Shown here: piece by piece, positions 7,336-16,682 of the stretch | How the letters are laid out: every line of letters begins with the position of its first letter | How positions within the stretch are numbered: the first letter of the stretch is position 1 | Source of the DNA: a virus | Direction: 5' to 3' (one strand) | Virus record (IMG/VR): IMGVR_UViG_3300033153_002531 | Location: 1-40,745 of that record | Length of the DNA: 40,745 bases | The notes under the pieces: generated by a model | Told to the model about the DNA's origin: nothing | The model's input: only the letters and a program-made list of their open reading frames with translations | Database searches by the model: none | Position numbers and translations under genes: made by a program

Positions 7336-8112
7336 ATGGGTATATTTGATGATTTAGATATTGACGAAAGCAAAGAGTTACAAGAAGATAAGATTGGTTC
7401 TGGAGAAAGAATTAATTTTAACAAGATTGAGAGAACAGGTATTTATGGTTTCACTATCAAAAATGCTTATGCAGATGCAAGCCAGATTAAAGAGTTTCAA
7501 GGTAAAGAATCTGGTGGTGCATTGAACGTAACACTTGAACTTGAAGGTCCAGAAGGTTCACTTAAAACATTTGAGTTTGTTTCTGCTGGTGTACAAAAAG
7601 GTAGAAAACCAACATTTGTTTATGACAAGTACAGAAAACTTCACTTTATTCTTACAGGAAATGTTATTAAGAATATTCCAACTGAAAATGGTCCTGTTAT
7701 GGTTTGGGATAATGAAGCAAGACAAGAGGTTGAAAAGACTAAGGCAGTAATTACAGCTTGGATTGGCAAGAAAATCAAAGCAGCAGTATGTAGAACCATT
7801 GAAGATAAATACAATGCTGATGGTGAAATGAAAGATTTTATTGTTGTTCAAAGTTTCTTGGATGATGAAACAAGTCGTTCTTTTTCAGAAATGAAAGAGG
7901 GTAAAGCAGATGCAGTTTATGCAACAGAGTTTCTTCAAAAGAGAGATGATGATTTTATTATCGACAAGAGAAAACTTACAAAAACTTTACCAATTCCAAT
8001 CATCTTAACCAAGGTAGAAAAAGATGCTATTAAAAATGCTGAAAAAGAAGCTGAATTTGGTGGAGGTGATGCTCCAGAAATTGACATCAATGAAGATGAA
8101 CCACCATTTTAA
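7336..8112 (+). CDS. Single-stranded DNA-binding protein-like, acidic C-terminal tip
   Basis: A 258-residue protein with a beta-rich central region and an acidic end finishing in DINEDEPPF. That tip closely mimics the DDDIPF-type tail by which bacterial and phage SSBs recruit partner enzymes. Its position directly after Erf, and before the RusA-like gene, supports a role in coating ssDNA during replication and annealing. It is longer than bacterial SSB and I see no classical SSB sequence signature, so the family (possibly DUF669-type or T7 gp2.5-like) is uncertain. The ribosome site is AAGGAATTT. Confidence 0.65.
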   Translation: MGIFDDLDIDESKELQEDKIGSGERINFNKIERTGIYGFTIKNAYADASQIKEFQGKESGGALNVTLELEGPEGSLKTFEFVSAGVQKGRKPTFVYDKYRKLHFILTGNVIKNIPTENGPVMVWDNEARQEVEKTKAVITAWIGKKIKAAVCRTIEDKYNADGEMKDFIVVQSFLDDETSRSFSEMKEGKADAVYATEFLQKRDDDFIIDKRKLTKTLPIPIILTKVEKDAIKNAEKEAEFGGGDAPEIDINEDEPPF

Positions 8113-8323
8113 AGGTAATTTTCCAAATCTAAGCGTAGTCAACTCTATTGTAATACAAGGTAGAGTTGTTTATATTTGTATGGAAAAAATTACTTATGTA
8201 GCTTATGATTATGAAACCAAACAAAAACTTGGTGTACATATTGATGGTAAAGAAGCATTGATAAAGTTCTTAAAAAAACAAGACTTTTCTAAAATTGAAG
8301 GAGTTGCAAATGAAGAAAATTAA
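8096..8323 (+). CDS. Small hypothetical protein, start uncertain
   Basis: About 75 residues. The ATG at 8096 overlaps the SSB end by 17 bases. Open frame continues upstream to 8024 inside the SSB gene, but those residues are Lys/Leu/Met-rich artefact. A later ATG near 8180 is another candidate. The protein has short beta strands (VVYICMEKITYVAYDY) and a Lys-rich helical end. No family is recognised. Confidence 0.5.
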   Translation: MNHHFKGNFPNLSVVNSIVIQGRVVYICMEKITYVAYDYETKQKLGVHIDGKEALIKFLKKQDFSKIEGVANEEN

Positions 8324-8338
8324 AAATTGGGGTAAGTA

Positions 8339-8746
8339 ATGTTTACTGTTACTTTGCCTGTATATTATACAGATGAAAAAGTTAGAGTTAAAAGCAAGAC
8401 AGTTCTTGTTAGCTCTAATTGGTTTAGAAATGCACACTATTATTTAAAGAATAATGTTAAGGTTCACTTTGAAAATTTGATTAGAATAAATGTCAAGTTA
8501 AATAACCATGAAAAAATTAATGAACCATATATTACAAGATACAGATACTACTATAAGAATAAAGCTTCTGATGGAAGTAATGTTGTGAGTATGCTTGAGA
8601 AATTCTTTTTAGATGGTATGCAAAAATCAGGAGTTTTACCAGAGGATAATGTATTGTTCCATAGTTCTGATGGTTTCAGATGCTTTGAGGATAAAAAAAA
8701 TCCAAGGATTGAGATAGATGTATATTTACCAGAGGAGGTAAAATGA
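8339..8746 (+). CDS. RusA-like Holliday junction resolvase
   Basis: A 135-residue protein. The RusA-type acidic motif is present in order: Asp78 with Asn81 in SDGSNVV, a following helix with Asp92 (FFLDGM), then GVLPEDN with Asp103, and a final strand NPRIEIDVYL. RusA enzymes cut four-way junctions with Mg2+ bound by such aspartates. The spacing matches, although the first motif is divergent from the E. coli DLDN form. It belongs with Erf, SSB and the nuclease in one recombination set, where it would resolve branched DNA before packaging. Confidence 0.68.
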   Translation: MFTVTLPVYYTDEKVRVKSKTVLVSSNWFRNAHYYLKNNVKVHFENLIRINVKLNNHEKINEPYITRYRYYYKNKASDGSNVVSMLEKFFLDGMQKSGVLPEDNVLFHSSDGFRCFEDKKNPRIEIDVYLPEEVK

Positions 8747-8958
8747 AACAACCTATAGCAAGTGAAGCATTATATGGCTTTGCTGGATGGATAACAACGA
8801 GAGAAGAAAAGGTTGTTGCTAGTGCTTCACATGATTCAGCAATATGGGCTGAATTAGTTGACACTTTTATAAAGGAAAACAACTTAGATAATCCTAGGGA
8901 TGGATGGGAAAACAATTTAATTCATCCAAGTGGTGAATGTTCAGGAGGTACAAAATGA
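8743..8958 (+). CDS. Conserved phage protein (LYGFAGW type), unknown function
   Basis: A 71-residue protein that begins in an ATGA overlap with the resolvase gene. It matches a common phage family I know by LYGFAGWITTR near the start, SHDSAIWAELV in the middle and PRDGWENNLIHP near the end. Function is unknown. It contains no cysteine pair or membrane segment. The strong ribosome site of the next gene, AGGAGG, lies in its last codons. Confidence 0.65.
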   Translation: MKQPIASEALYGFAGWITTREEKVVASASHDSAIWAELVDTFIKENNLDNPRDGWENNLIHPSGECSGGTK

Positions 8959-9155
8959 AACAAGTTAAAAACATACAAGTTAAAAATCAAATGGGAAATA
9001 TTATTTCTTGTCAACCAATGAGAGATATGATTATTGAAGCTAACAATGAAAATAAAACATTACTTATTATTGATGATATTCCCGTGAACATTACAAAACT
9101 AACAGAGAATGAAGAGTTGTTTGTTATTCATGTAAAAGTGAACTATGATGGATGA
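8955..9155 (+). CDS. Small hypothetical protein
   Basis: A 66-residue protein. I chose the ATG at 8955 because AGGAGG lies six bases upstream and it overlaps the preceding stop as ATGA; an upstream ATG at 8937 lacks such a site. It contains hydrophobic strands (TLLIIDDIPVNI). No family is recognised. Confidence 0.6.
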   Translation: MKQVKNIQVKNQMGNIISCQPMRDMIIEANNENKTLLIIDDIPVNITKLTENEELFVIHVKVNYDG

Positions 9156-9456
9156 CGCAAAAAACAATGGTGGAAACACAGATTACTATGCTGTACCAAA
9201 AGATGCTGAAACACTCAATGACCTTATTGAACACAAAAAGATGAACTTTGCACAGGGTAATATGTTTAAAGCTGTTTATTGCCTTACTGATGGACGACAC
9301 AAAGGTACTACTACTGAACGTGAACTTAATAAAATTATTTATTATGCAGAAAGAGAAAAGAAAAGATTAGTAAACTATGCTATTACAACTGTTGAAACTT
9401 TTGATAAGTGTTTAAGCGAGAAAGAAATTCAAAAAATATATGAAAGGGATATGTAA
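9145..9456 (+). CDS. DUF3310 (SaV-like) protein
   Basis: A 103-residue protein with the DUF3310 pattern: YYAVP, then a helix with a GNMFKAVYCL segment and a C-terminal helix KIIYYAEREK. DUF3310 proteins are widespread in phages. T7 gp1.7, a nucleotide kinase, has been linked to this family, but activity cannot be assumed here. A basic loop with GTTTERE lies in the middle. Starts are possible at 9145 or 9148; ribosome site is weak. It overlaps the previous gene by 11 bases. Confidence 0.65.
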   Translation: MMDDAKNNGGNTDYYAVPKDAETLNDLIEHKKMNFAQGNMFKAVYCLTDGRHKGTTTERELNKIIYYAEREKKRLVNYAITTVETFDKCLSEKEIQKIYERDM

Positions 9457-9659
9457 TGAAAATTATTTACAACAAAACTGATATACAAAATGCTATTGTA
9501 ACACATCTTGAAAAACAAGGTATGAGCCTTGAAGGGAAAGTTGTTTCTACTGAAAGAGTCAAAGATTTAATTCATGTAAGCATTGAAGAGGAGGGAAGTA
9601 TTTTGGAAGAGGATGATACTCTGGACCTAGAGACAAAAAACTTCATGGATAATGAGTAA
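9456..9659 (+). CDS. Small hypothetical protein, acidic C-terminus
   Basis: A 67-residue protein starting in a 1-base TAATG overlap. The N-terminal half looks like a small alpha/beta unit and the C-terminal half is strongly acidic. It overlaps the next gene by 8 bases. No family is recognised. Confidence 0.58.
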   Translation: MKIIYNKTDIQNAIVTHLEKQGMSLEGKVVSTERVKDLIHVSIEEEGSILEEDDTLDLETKNFMDNE

Positions 9660-10077
9660 TTTAGCCAATGAAGTAGAGCTTATCTCAATTAATGTAAAGC
9701 ACATTAGAACAGATATGCCTTATGTTGAATACAACGAATATAATAATGGTGATATTGTTGCTGTAGATAGATTAAATATAAATACAGCAACTATTAATTG
9801 TGAAACACATAGAGCAAAAATTGTAACATTTAGAAAAATTATTCCATCATATCGTCATAATCCAGATGGTAGATTTTCAGAGAATATTGAAGACACTCAT
9901 ATTGCATTAGACAAAGATGCACAAAAACTTGTAGATATGTTTATAAAAATTAAACATGATGAACTTATGACAATAATGGAAAAACTAAATATTACAAATG
10001 AAGTTCTTGTAAATAAATTAAGAGAGTCCAATATGTCAATATATGAAAGGTTTATCAGATGGATAAAGAAAATCTAA
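9652..10077 (+). CDS. Hypothetical protein
   Basis: A 141-residue protein with a beta-rich first half and a helical second half ending in a basic, Trp-containing tail (RFIRWIKKI). No membrane segment or cysteine pair is visible. It overlaps the next gene by 19 bases. No family is recognised. Confidence 0.6.
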   Translation: MSNLANEVELISINVKHIRTDMPYVEYNEYNNGDIVAVDRLNINTATINCETHRAKIVTFRKIIPSYRHNPDGRFSENIEDTHIALDKDAQKLVDMFIKIKHDELMTIMEKLNITNEVLVNKLRESNMSIYERFIRWIKKI

Positions 10078-10583
10078 CAATTTTGCTTGTTGCCATTTAT
10101 GGCAATATGCAAACTCAAATGGAAAAAGTAGAACTTTGTAATGAGTATGGTGTTCCAAGGAAACCAAAAACATTGAACGAAGAGGAAACCATTAAATTAT
10201 ATGGCTTCATTTCAAACAAACTTAGGAACCTATCGAGAACACAATTACAATCAAAAGCAAGGTTATTCAATAAGATGGTTAAAAGCCTATTTAACGAGGA
10301 ACAACTCGTAAACAACTATCTTATGGCATTAATGCTTTATCGTGCTTATTTGGACGATTACGCTTCACCAATGGAACGTAATATGCATAAGAACAAAGTA
10401 AGTTCTCAAATTAAAGTCTTTGAAGATATATATGCTAAGAATAAAAAAAAATATAAAGATATTCAAAAGGTTACTTCAAGAGTAGTTGATAACCTTATTA
10501 GGATTCTCACCGATAGACCACAGCTAACAGATGAGATAAGAAATTTATATAGTAAAAGATATTTAAAAGGAGTACAAAAATGA
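10059..10583 (+). CDS. Helical basic protein, unknown
   Basis: A 174-residue Lys/Arg-rich and nearly all-helical protein. A first hydrophobic helix (LTILLVAIYGNM) is followed by a conserved-looking LNEEETIKLYGFISNKLRNLSR segment and a basic C-terminus. The composition would suit a nucleic-acid-binding or structural adaptor protein, but no family is recognised. It is followed by an ATGA overlap. Confidence 0.58.
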   Translation: MDKENLTILLVAIYGNMQTQMEKVELCNEYGVPRKPKTLNEEETIKLYGFISNKLRNLSRTQLQSKARLFNKMVKSLFNEEQLVNNYLMALMLYRAYLDDYASPMERNMHKNKVSSQIKVFEDIYAKNKKKYKDIQKVTSRVVDNLIRILTDRPQLTDEIRNLYSKRYLKGVQK

Positions 10584-10879
10584 AATATGATGATTATGAA
10601 AGTCTAATGGCTCACTCTATACCATCTTTAGCAATGATGTCAAGAGGTGAAATTTCACTAAAACAAGCTATTGTTAAATTCTTTAAAATTACTTTAACTT
10701 TTGAAGAAAATTATAATGACTTAAAGATGATTATTCCAGAAAAACTAAAAGGAACTCACCCAATACTTATAGTTCTTGAAGGGTATGATTGGGTTTATTT
10801 TTCTGAATATACAGATGGCAATATAGTTCTTCTCAATAGAAAAGCTACAGAACTATCAAAACTTAGTAATTATCCATAA
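10580..10879 (+). CDS. Hypothetical protein, last gene of the early block
   Basis: A 99-residue protein with AAAAGGAG before its ATG. It contains hydrophobic strands (HPILIVLEGYDWVYF). It is the last plus-strand gene; its 3' end overlaps the 3' end of the convergent terminase gene by 17 bases and no terminator is visible between them. No family is recognised. Confidence 0.58.
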   Translation: MKYDDYESLMAHSIPSLAMMSRGEISLKQAIVKFFKITLTFEENYNDLKMIIPEKLKGTHPILIVLEGYDWVYFSEYTDGNIVLLNRKATELSKLSNYP

Positions 10880-12623
10880 CATTATGCTTTAATCCTCCAC
10901 CATGTTTCTCAATAAACTTGAGGAGATGTTTTTCCATCTCTTCCCGTTTATATCTCTCTGATTCTTTTTTAGTATCTCTAGCTAAGGATTCTACCCAATA
11001 ATTCACTCCCATTGCTACACAATCTATAATATCATCATGTTTTATTGAACCAGCTATTGCTGTTAGGTGAGTCATTTGATATGTAAATCTATATTCAGCT
11101 TTTAGTTTTTGCAAGTCTTCTACAAATATTTGTTTGTTTACTACAAGTCTGTGCTGCATCATTACAGGTTCTAGGCTCTCTATAATACGAGTTTCTTTTT
11201 GTGTTGTAGCTCTTATGTCTTCAACCATACAGTGATGAACCTCTCTTAGGATTGGTTTTAAGAGTTCTGCAAATGCACCATCACCAAAGTTACTTTCAAT
11301 TTGTACAAGATTTACTTTGAAACGTAGTGCAATGTCTGCCAAGGCATTGAGCGTAGTTTCATCATATCCACCCGTTAGACCACCAACACCGAGTAAGAAG
11401 ATTCTACCACCCATTTGAGCAGTTACGCACCATGCTGTTTCATCATCACCTCTACCACTAGGGTCAATGAACATTGCAATACTTTCATACTCTCTTCTAT
11501 CATCATTGTAAAATCTTGGAGCGAATAAACCATCACCTCTAAAACCACTATGTTTAATGTTGAACAGGCTATGTTTTGACTCTGAACTGTACTCAATATG
11601 AGTGGGTGCAACTTTCAAATCTAAATCCATAACAATTAAATCAGCTAATTTCAATGGATATTTTTCTGCATCTGTCAATGTTGTATCAAGCATATATTGA
11701 AGTCTGTATCTTGCTTTACCTTTTAACTTCTGCTTGTTAAGGTGCTTCATGTTCTGTCTTACATCTGTGTTGGTTCCAACCAACTCTGGTTGCTCTCTAC
11801 AGGTTCTTATTATATGTGGTGCTAGACTACTTCCATAAATTTCTAAATCATCTGGATATTCAGAAGGTATAACTGTGCGATTAAATCCATCTTCATCAAC
11901 CATAACATTATAAACACTCTCTGATGATTGAGGAGTACAGATACATACTTCTCTAAATACACCAGATATACCAAGGTTTGCAGTATCTCTTACACCAGCA
12001 AGTAACTTCTCTCTCATTTGAGCAGTAGCACTATTCTCTGGTATCTCTACATCATCGTAGATGATTAGTGATGCCCTTGAACCTGTCTTTGCAGATGTAA
12101 CACCAAATGCAGCAACACTTGGACTATCATCCTCTGTTCTACCAGCCACATCAAATTTACCACCTGAACTTCTTTGAGTTGAGTTTGGATATAAGTGCAT
12201 TAACAATGGAATGGTTCTAAGCATATTTAAACAAAACAAGGTGAACGATTCTGCTCTTCTACCTGTTGCAGATACAACAACCATCTTTTCGTCTTTGTTT
12301 CTAAGCAGTAACCATACTACACACATTTGAACCGTTAATGATTTTGCAAGTCCACGTTGTGCTTGTAGCATTTCTGGTTCTTGCTCTCCTGATAGACAAG
12401 CATCTGATAGATATTCCATCATATACATCTGGTCACGAGTAGGACATTCTAAGTTTTGAAACCAATGAATATACCTCTGAAATTCTAATGGTTCATTTAC
12501 TAATATTCTTTTATCTTCTTTTGATAATCTTCTATAGTTTACAATCTTATCTGAAAAAGTATCTGTATCTTTATTGGTTATAGGATATGAATATTTCCAC
12601 TCTGCTTCAAAATTAAACTTCAT
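10863..12623 (-). CDS. terL: Terminase large subunit (T7 gp19-like)
   Basis: A 586-residue packaging motor. The ATPase half shows a Walker A-like AQRGLAKS at 88-95 and Walker B LIIYDD at 186-191. The nuclease half shows Asp387 in AMFIDPSGRGDDE, Glu443 in QIESNFGDG and an HDDIIDC block near 545, matching the three-acid RNase H-like site. Length equals T7 gp19. It starts in a 1-base overlap with the TerS gene and is the last gene of the late operon, as in T7. It would cut and pump DNA into the head with TerS and portal. Confidence 0.93.
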   Translation of the reverse strand: MKFNFEAEWKYSYPITNKDTDTFSDKIVNYRRLSKEDKRILVNEPLEFQRYIHWFQNLECPTRDQMYMMEYLSDACLSGEQEPEMLQAQRGLAKSLTVQMCVVWLLLRNKDEKMVVVSATGRRAESFTLFCLNMLRTIPLLMHLYPNSTQRSSGGKFDVAGRTEDDSPSVAAFGVTSAKTGSRASLIIYDDVEIPENSATAQMREKLLAGVRDTANLGISGVFREVCICTPQSSESVYNVMVDEDGFNRTVIPSEYPDDLEIYGSSLAPHIIRTCREQPELVGTNTDVRQNMKHLNKQKLKGKARYRLQYMLDTTLTDAEKYPLKLADLIVMDLDLKVAPTHIEYSSESKHSLFNIKHSGFRGDGLFAPRFYNDDRREYESIAMFIDPSGRGDDETAWCVTAQMGGRIFLLGVGGLTGGYDETTLNALADIALRFKVNLVQIESNFGDGAFAELLKPILREVHHCMVEDIRATTQKETRIIESLEPVMMQHRLVVNKQIFVEDLQKLKAEYRFTYQMTHLTAIAGSIKHDDIIDCVAMGVNYWVESLARDTKKESERYKREEMEKHLLKFIEKHGGGLKHNVMDNY

Positions 12624-12913
12624 TACTCTTCTACCAATTCATCAATAAGGTCTGCTTCACTATGTTCTTTCTTCTCTGCAACCTCTTTATTGTTCTTGAG
12701 ATATGTAACAACTGCACCCAATTCTAATGGTTTAAGGTTTCCCTCTTCCATTGCACCTATATATGAGTCAAGGAGTAAATCATCAAGCTCTCTTAGTTTT
12801 TGTGCCTTAGTCATTCCTTTTAATCGTTCTATTCTTTCAGCAACTTCCTCTTCTCTTTTTTTACTTCCAATTTTTACTTTATCTTTTGATGGTCCAGATT
12901 CTAATGATTCCAT
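12623..12913 (-). CDS. terS: Terminase small subunit-like protein
   Basis: A 96-residue protein directly before TerL. I chose the ATG at 12913 because AAAGGA precedes it; upstream in-frame ATGs lie in the preceding gene. It has a basic N-terminus, a long charged helix, then GNLKPLELGAVVTYLKNN, which resembles the conserved core of T7-type small terminases, and an acidic tail. It would bind DNA and feed it to TerL. Confidence 0.78.
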   Translation of the reverse strand: MESLESGPSKDKVKIGSKKREEEVAERIERLKGMTKAQKLRELDDLLLDSYIGAMEEGNLKPLELGAVVTYLKNNKEVAEKKEHSEADLIDELVEE

Positions 12914-12929
12914 AGTTTTTCCTTTATGG

Positions 12930-15900
12930 TTATTTGTTTTGAGTTGATTCAAAAAATGCTTTTGTCAACCAATGATTACTAATACCTGACATCTTAGCTA
13001 CAGGATTAAGTGTTTTTCTATCCATTTCTCCAGATACTACTTCTGCTGGTATTGAAAATGCACCCATAACTTGACTGATTCCATCCATTATCGGCAATGA
13101 TGATATTGCATCTGTTGCTGCTGAATTGTGTCTGCTTGTACCCATTATGTTTTGACCAAATACAATATTGCTACCGAAGTTCATAACCATAGGTAAAACT
13201 GAACCTTGTGGCATCATTCCCATTGTACCAGCTACGATATTCTCTGGTTGCATACTTCTCTTTAACTTCTCTGGATTACCAGCATAATTAAGAGATTGTT
13301 TCATCATGTATGATAATGTCAATGCTGTCATTTGTGAAGCAATTAAGCCAATCATGTATTGGTCTTTACGGTTCAATGCTCTACCTAATTGTTTAACGTA
13401 TGCTGTCATAACAAACTGCTTTAACTCCATTGTAACCTTGCCTATGAATGTATCTTTGAACATATAGTCTTGTTCGCTAACCCATGCTGGCTTATCTCCA
13501 AGCCTTTGCATTTGTACAAGTGTATCTGTTCTTCTCTTGACACCAACTAAAAATACATTCTGAACATCGCCATCCCAATTTTTAAAGTTCATTGTTCCGT
13601 TATCATAATGTTTTAAAATGTTATCATAAACCTTGGCTTCCATATCTTTACTAAGTCCAAGTTCACCAACCATCTTTTTATAGTTTGTGTCTCTTGCTCC
13701 ACCTTCTGCAACCATTCTCATCTTTTTAAAGACTCCCATGATATGAGCAGTTTGGAACCATGCTGTCAATGGCTTGATACCACCTGTCATAAGTGTAAAC
13801 TCTGCGAAGTTTTCTCCCCATGCTTCAATCTTATCTACTGCTTTTCCTGCTTTACCTGTGTAGTTCGTAGCAGCATTAAAATCATGGTCAAATTCGTATT
13901 GTCTTGGAGAAGATAGAAATTCATCATACATTCCTAGTGAATCTTGTATCTCTCTTACTTGTACATTGTCTATGCTTCCTGTTCTGTATGCTTTCAGGAG
14001 TGACTTCATTGCTGGCATTGAATCTATAAACGAACCTAAACCTTGGTCCCACATTACATTCATAGCTTCTGCTGGCATTGTAAAGAAAGTTTGACCCAAT
14101 AATCTACCAACATTATACGAGTGGGTAATTCTATAAAATCTATTCAGGTTTCCTTGTGGGTCTTTTGCTGTCGCAATACCTGACATATCTTTTATTATAG
14201 TATCTAATCGTACTAGGTCTTTATCGGCTTGCTTTACGGTGATTGAGCCACCTTGTACAGCACTATCTAGCTCTGCCCTTACTTTGTTCCTAAGCGTGTC
14301 ATAATCAGCCTTGGTATTCATTCTAAATTCTGTTGTTTTCTGCTTCTCATCAAGAATTTTATTTACTTTGGCTTCCATACTATTTCTATACTTGAGTTCA
14401 AGCTCATTTATCTTTGCTGTAGGACCCGTAATGAACTCATCCATAAGCTCAAATAGTCTTGTAGAGTCTTCTATATCAATTTTGTTTCCAGCATCCTGTA
14501 ACTCTTTAAATATTATGTCACCAACTGATTGATAGTCATTTTTCAATATGGCTTTATTTAATGCTTTTGCTACTGCACTCTCTGGGTCTAATGATTTAAA
14601 AATCTTATCACTAAATGCTTTAAAGAGTTCTATCCCTTCATCTGTTTGTCTTCCTGCAATATCATCTATTTCTTTCCTAAGTTTTACAAGTTCAGCATCA
14701 TCTTTTAATTCATTCTTTATCTTGTTTGTTTCTTGATGTTTTCGTAGTTCTTGATGTTTTACTTTTGTATCATATTGTGCATCACTCATACCTTTGGTTC
14801 TCTCTACTGTAAAGTCAAGTTCTGCTTCATTGGTCCAACCATGTTGTCTAAGGACAGTTGTTCCAGACATTTTTCTTGCGTAAGTGTCCATATTGTCAAG
14901 GTAGTCAGTTGTTAGAAAATCTCTAAATGATACTTCTATATCTTCTCCATCAACTTCAAAAGTTTCTTTATATTTATAATCAATATTTGTTCTCTTGGTT
15001 GCAAATCTACCTTGTGCATCTGCATCACCACTAAATTTACTTTCCTTTATTTGTTCAGCTAAATCTTTCACCTCTTGGGTGAAATCTTTACCTGTAAGTA
15101 TTTCATCAATGATTGAATCAAATGTACCTAATCTCTTAGTTGCTCTTCCTGATACTGCATGATAGAAAGTCATTGCAATAGTATTCAATGCTTTTTCATT
15201 TACATCTTCACCCATGCTACTTTTTAGTGCATTCTTGAAGAATCCAGCTATATGACCTTTCTTCAATCCCTTATTTAGTAATGGTGCAAAAGACTCTTTG
15301 TTATATACATAAGGCATATATGTTCCATCTTCTGGTATAGCTCCACTTATGAAGTCTTCGTGACCAGCTTTAGCTAGTTTTCTATGATAACCTATTGCTA
15401 GTTCTTCCATTCCTTTACCAGCATCCATAAATAACTTGGTTAGCTCTTCTGTCTTCTTTATTCCTTTTCTATCCATTACAGAAAATACTGCATCCTCAAT
15501 ACTTCTACCCTCCAAACTTCTTGTTAATTGAATTTCTCCAAGGATTGAACCAAATTCTCTTTCCATTTGACCACTTGGTTTAATTCCCATGAGTCCACCA
15601 GAGTTATGTACAATTCTTGTATATTCTTTTATGAGTGGCTTAAATATGGTTTGTCTATCACCTCTCATGGTCTCTTCAAGTAAGTCTCTTGCACTAGCCA
15701 TATCTGGATTATCTAAGTCAAGCTTTTGCAATGTTGCATCTGGAAACATTTTTTGTGCAAACGTACTCATTGTTTTAGATTCTGATAGCCCTGTAGTATA
15801 TGCTAGGTCTTGTCTTGCTGCACCCCAAGCTTTCTGTACAATGTTTTGACCTGCATACTCAATGTTTGAGTCAAGCACTTCAAGTAGTGTTTTATCTGCC

Positions 15901-16682
15901 TGCTCACCAGAATGTTTAGTATATGCATTTTGAATTAATAAATTACGTTCTTCTTTACTCTTTACTTTTTTTAGTTTATTAACTACATTTCTTGTTATTC
16001 CATGGCTTCTTAAAACCATATCATTTGCAATATTCTGAAAAGTATTACTTCTCTTTCCAAATGCTGCACCCATAGCACCATCAAAAAGGAAAGCACCAGC
16101 ATAATCAAGTGCGTGTTTGTCTTGCTCTCCAAGAATGTCTTTAAGTCCTTCTATCGCTGAACCAGCAGTACCAGACGTAACCATTCTAAGTAATGCAGAT
16201 GAGCCTAGTAGTGCAGAAGCTTGAGGAAGCATTGCTGCTGCTCCAATATATAACGGTGCATTTGTAAGCTCTGGAAGAAAACCATATCCAATGCTCTTCA
16301 TAAAGCCATAACTCTCAAGCTCTCTCTGTATTGCACTTTCCTTCTTATAATAGTCAACCATTGAAGTAAAGTGTTCTTCATTCTTTGCTCTTGAAACCAT
16401 ACTATCTTTAAAGTCTGGATGAATTTCATTTTCAAGTTCAGGAGTCCATACGTTTTTCATGTCAAATTCTGAATCTATATCATATTTATTGTCATACTCA
16501 ATTTGTTCTACTTTCTCATAGGCAATAGAAGCAAGGGAATCATCTTTAAATGCACGCTTAAACGTATCAAAACCATTAATATTATACTTGAACTTTTCAG
16601 ACGTTTCAACATCTGGGCTTACAGGGAAAAGCTCTGGGGTTTCCATTGCTTCACCAAGAAATTTATTATTTGTCTCTATCAT
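12930..16682 (-). CDS. Large internal virion protein (T7 gp16-like position)
   Basis: A 1250-residue protein, close to T7 gp16 in size (1318) and in position between the gp15-like protein and terminase. Residues about 130-215 hold an Ala/Gly-rich hydrophobic region. Long charged helices fill the middle, including a coiled-coil-like stretch near 640-760. A second hydrophobic region is near 1090-1190. Internal virion proteins are ejected and form the channel across the host envelope. Unlike T7 gp16, no transglycosylase is seen at its N-terminus; a hydrolase domain lies on the neighbouring protein. It starts in an ATGA overlap. Confidence 0.8.
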   Translation of the reverse strand: MIETNNKFLGEAMETPELFPVSPDVETSEKFKYNINGFDTFKRAFKDDSLASIAYEKVEQIEYDNKYDIDSEFDMKNVWTPELENEIHPDFKDSMVSRAKNEEHFTSMVDYYKKESAIQRELESYGFMKSIGYGFLPELTNAPLYIGAAAMLPQASALLGSSALLRMVTSGTAGSAIEGLKDILGEQDKHALDYAGAFLFDGAMGAAFGKRSNTFQNIANDMVLRSHGITRNVVNKLKKVKSKEERNLLIQNAYTKHSGEQADKTLLEVLDSNIEYAGQNIVQKAWGAARQDLAYTTGLSESKTMSTFAQKMFPDATLQKLDLDNPDMASARDLLEETMRGDRQTIFKPLIKEYTRIVHNSGGLMGIKPSGQMEREFGSILGEIQLTRSLEGRSIEDAVFSVMDRKGIKKTEELTKLFMDAGKGMEELAIGYHRKLAKAGHEDFISGAIPEDGTYMPYVYNKESFAPLLNKGLKKGHIAGFFKNALKSSMGEDVNEKALNTIAMTFYHAVSGRATKRLGTFDSIIDEILTGKDFTQEVKDLAEQIKESKFSGDADAQGRFATKRTNIDYKYKETFEVDGEDIEVSFRDFLTTDYLDNMDTYARKMSGTTVLRQHGWTNEAELDFTVERTKGMSDAQYDTKVKHQELRKHQETNKIKNELKDDAELVKLRKEIDDIAGRQTDEGIELFKAFSDKIFKSLDPESAVAKALNKAILKNDYQSVGDIIFKELQDAGNKIDIEDSTRLFELMDEFITGPTAKINELELKYRNSMEAKVNKILDEKQKTTEFRMNTKADYDTLRNKVRAELDSAVQGGSITVKQADKDLVRLDTIIKDMSGIATAKDPQGNLNRFYRITHSYNVGRLLGQTFFTMPAEAMNVMWDQGLGSFIDSMPAMKSLLKAYRTGSIDNVQVREIQDSLGMYDEFLSSPRQYEFDHDFNAATNYTGKAGKAVDKIEAWGENFAEFTLMTGGIKPLTAWFQTAHIMGVFKKMRMVAEGGARDTNYKKMVGELGLSKDMEAKVYDNILKHYDNGTMNFKNWDGDVQNVFLVGVKRRTDTLVQMQRLGDKPAWVSEQDYMFKDTFIGKVTMELKQFVMTAYVKQLGRALNRKDQYMIGLIASQMTALTLSYMMKQSLNYAGNPEKLKRSMQPENIVAGTMGMMPQGSVLPMVMNFGSNIVFGQNIMGTSRHNSAATDAISSLPIMDGISQVMGAFSIPAEVVSGEMDRKTLNPVAKMSGISNHWLTKAFFESTQNK

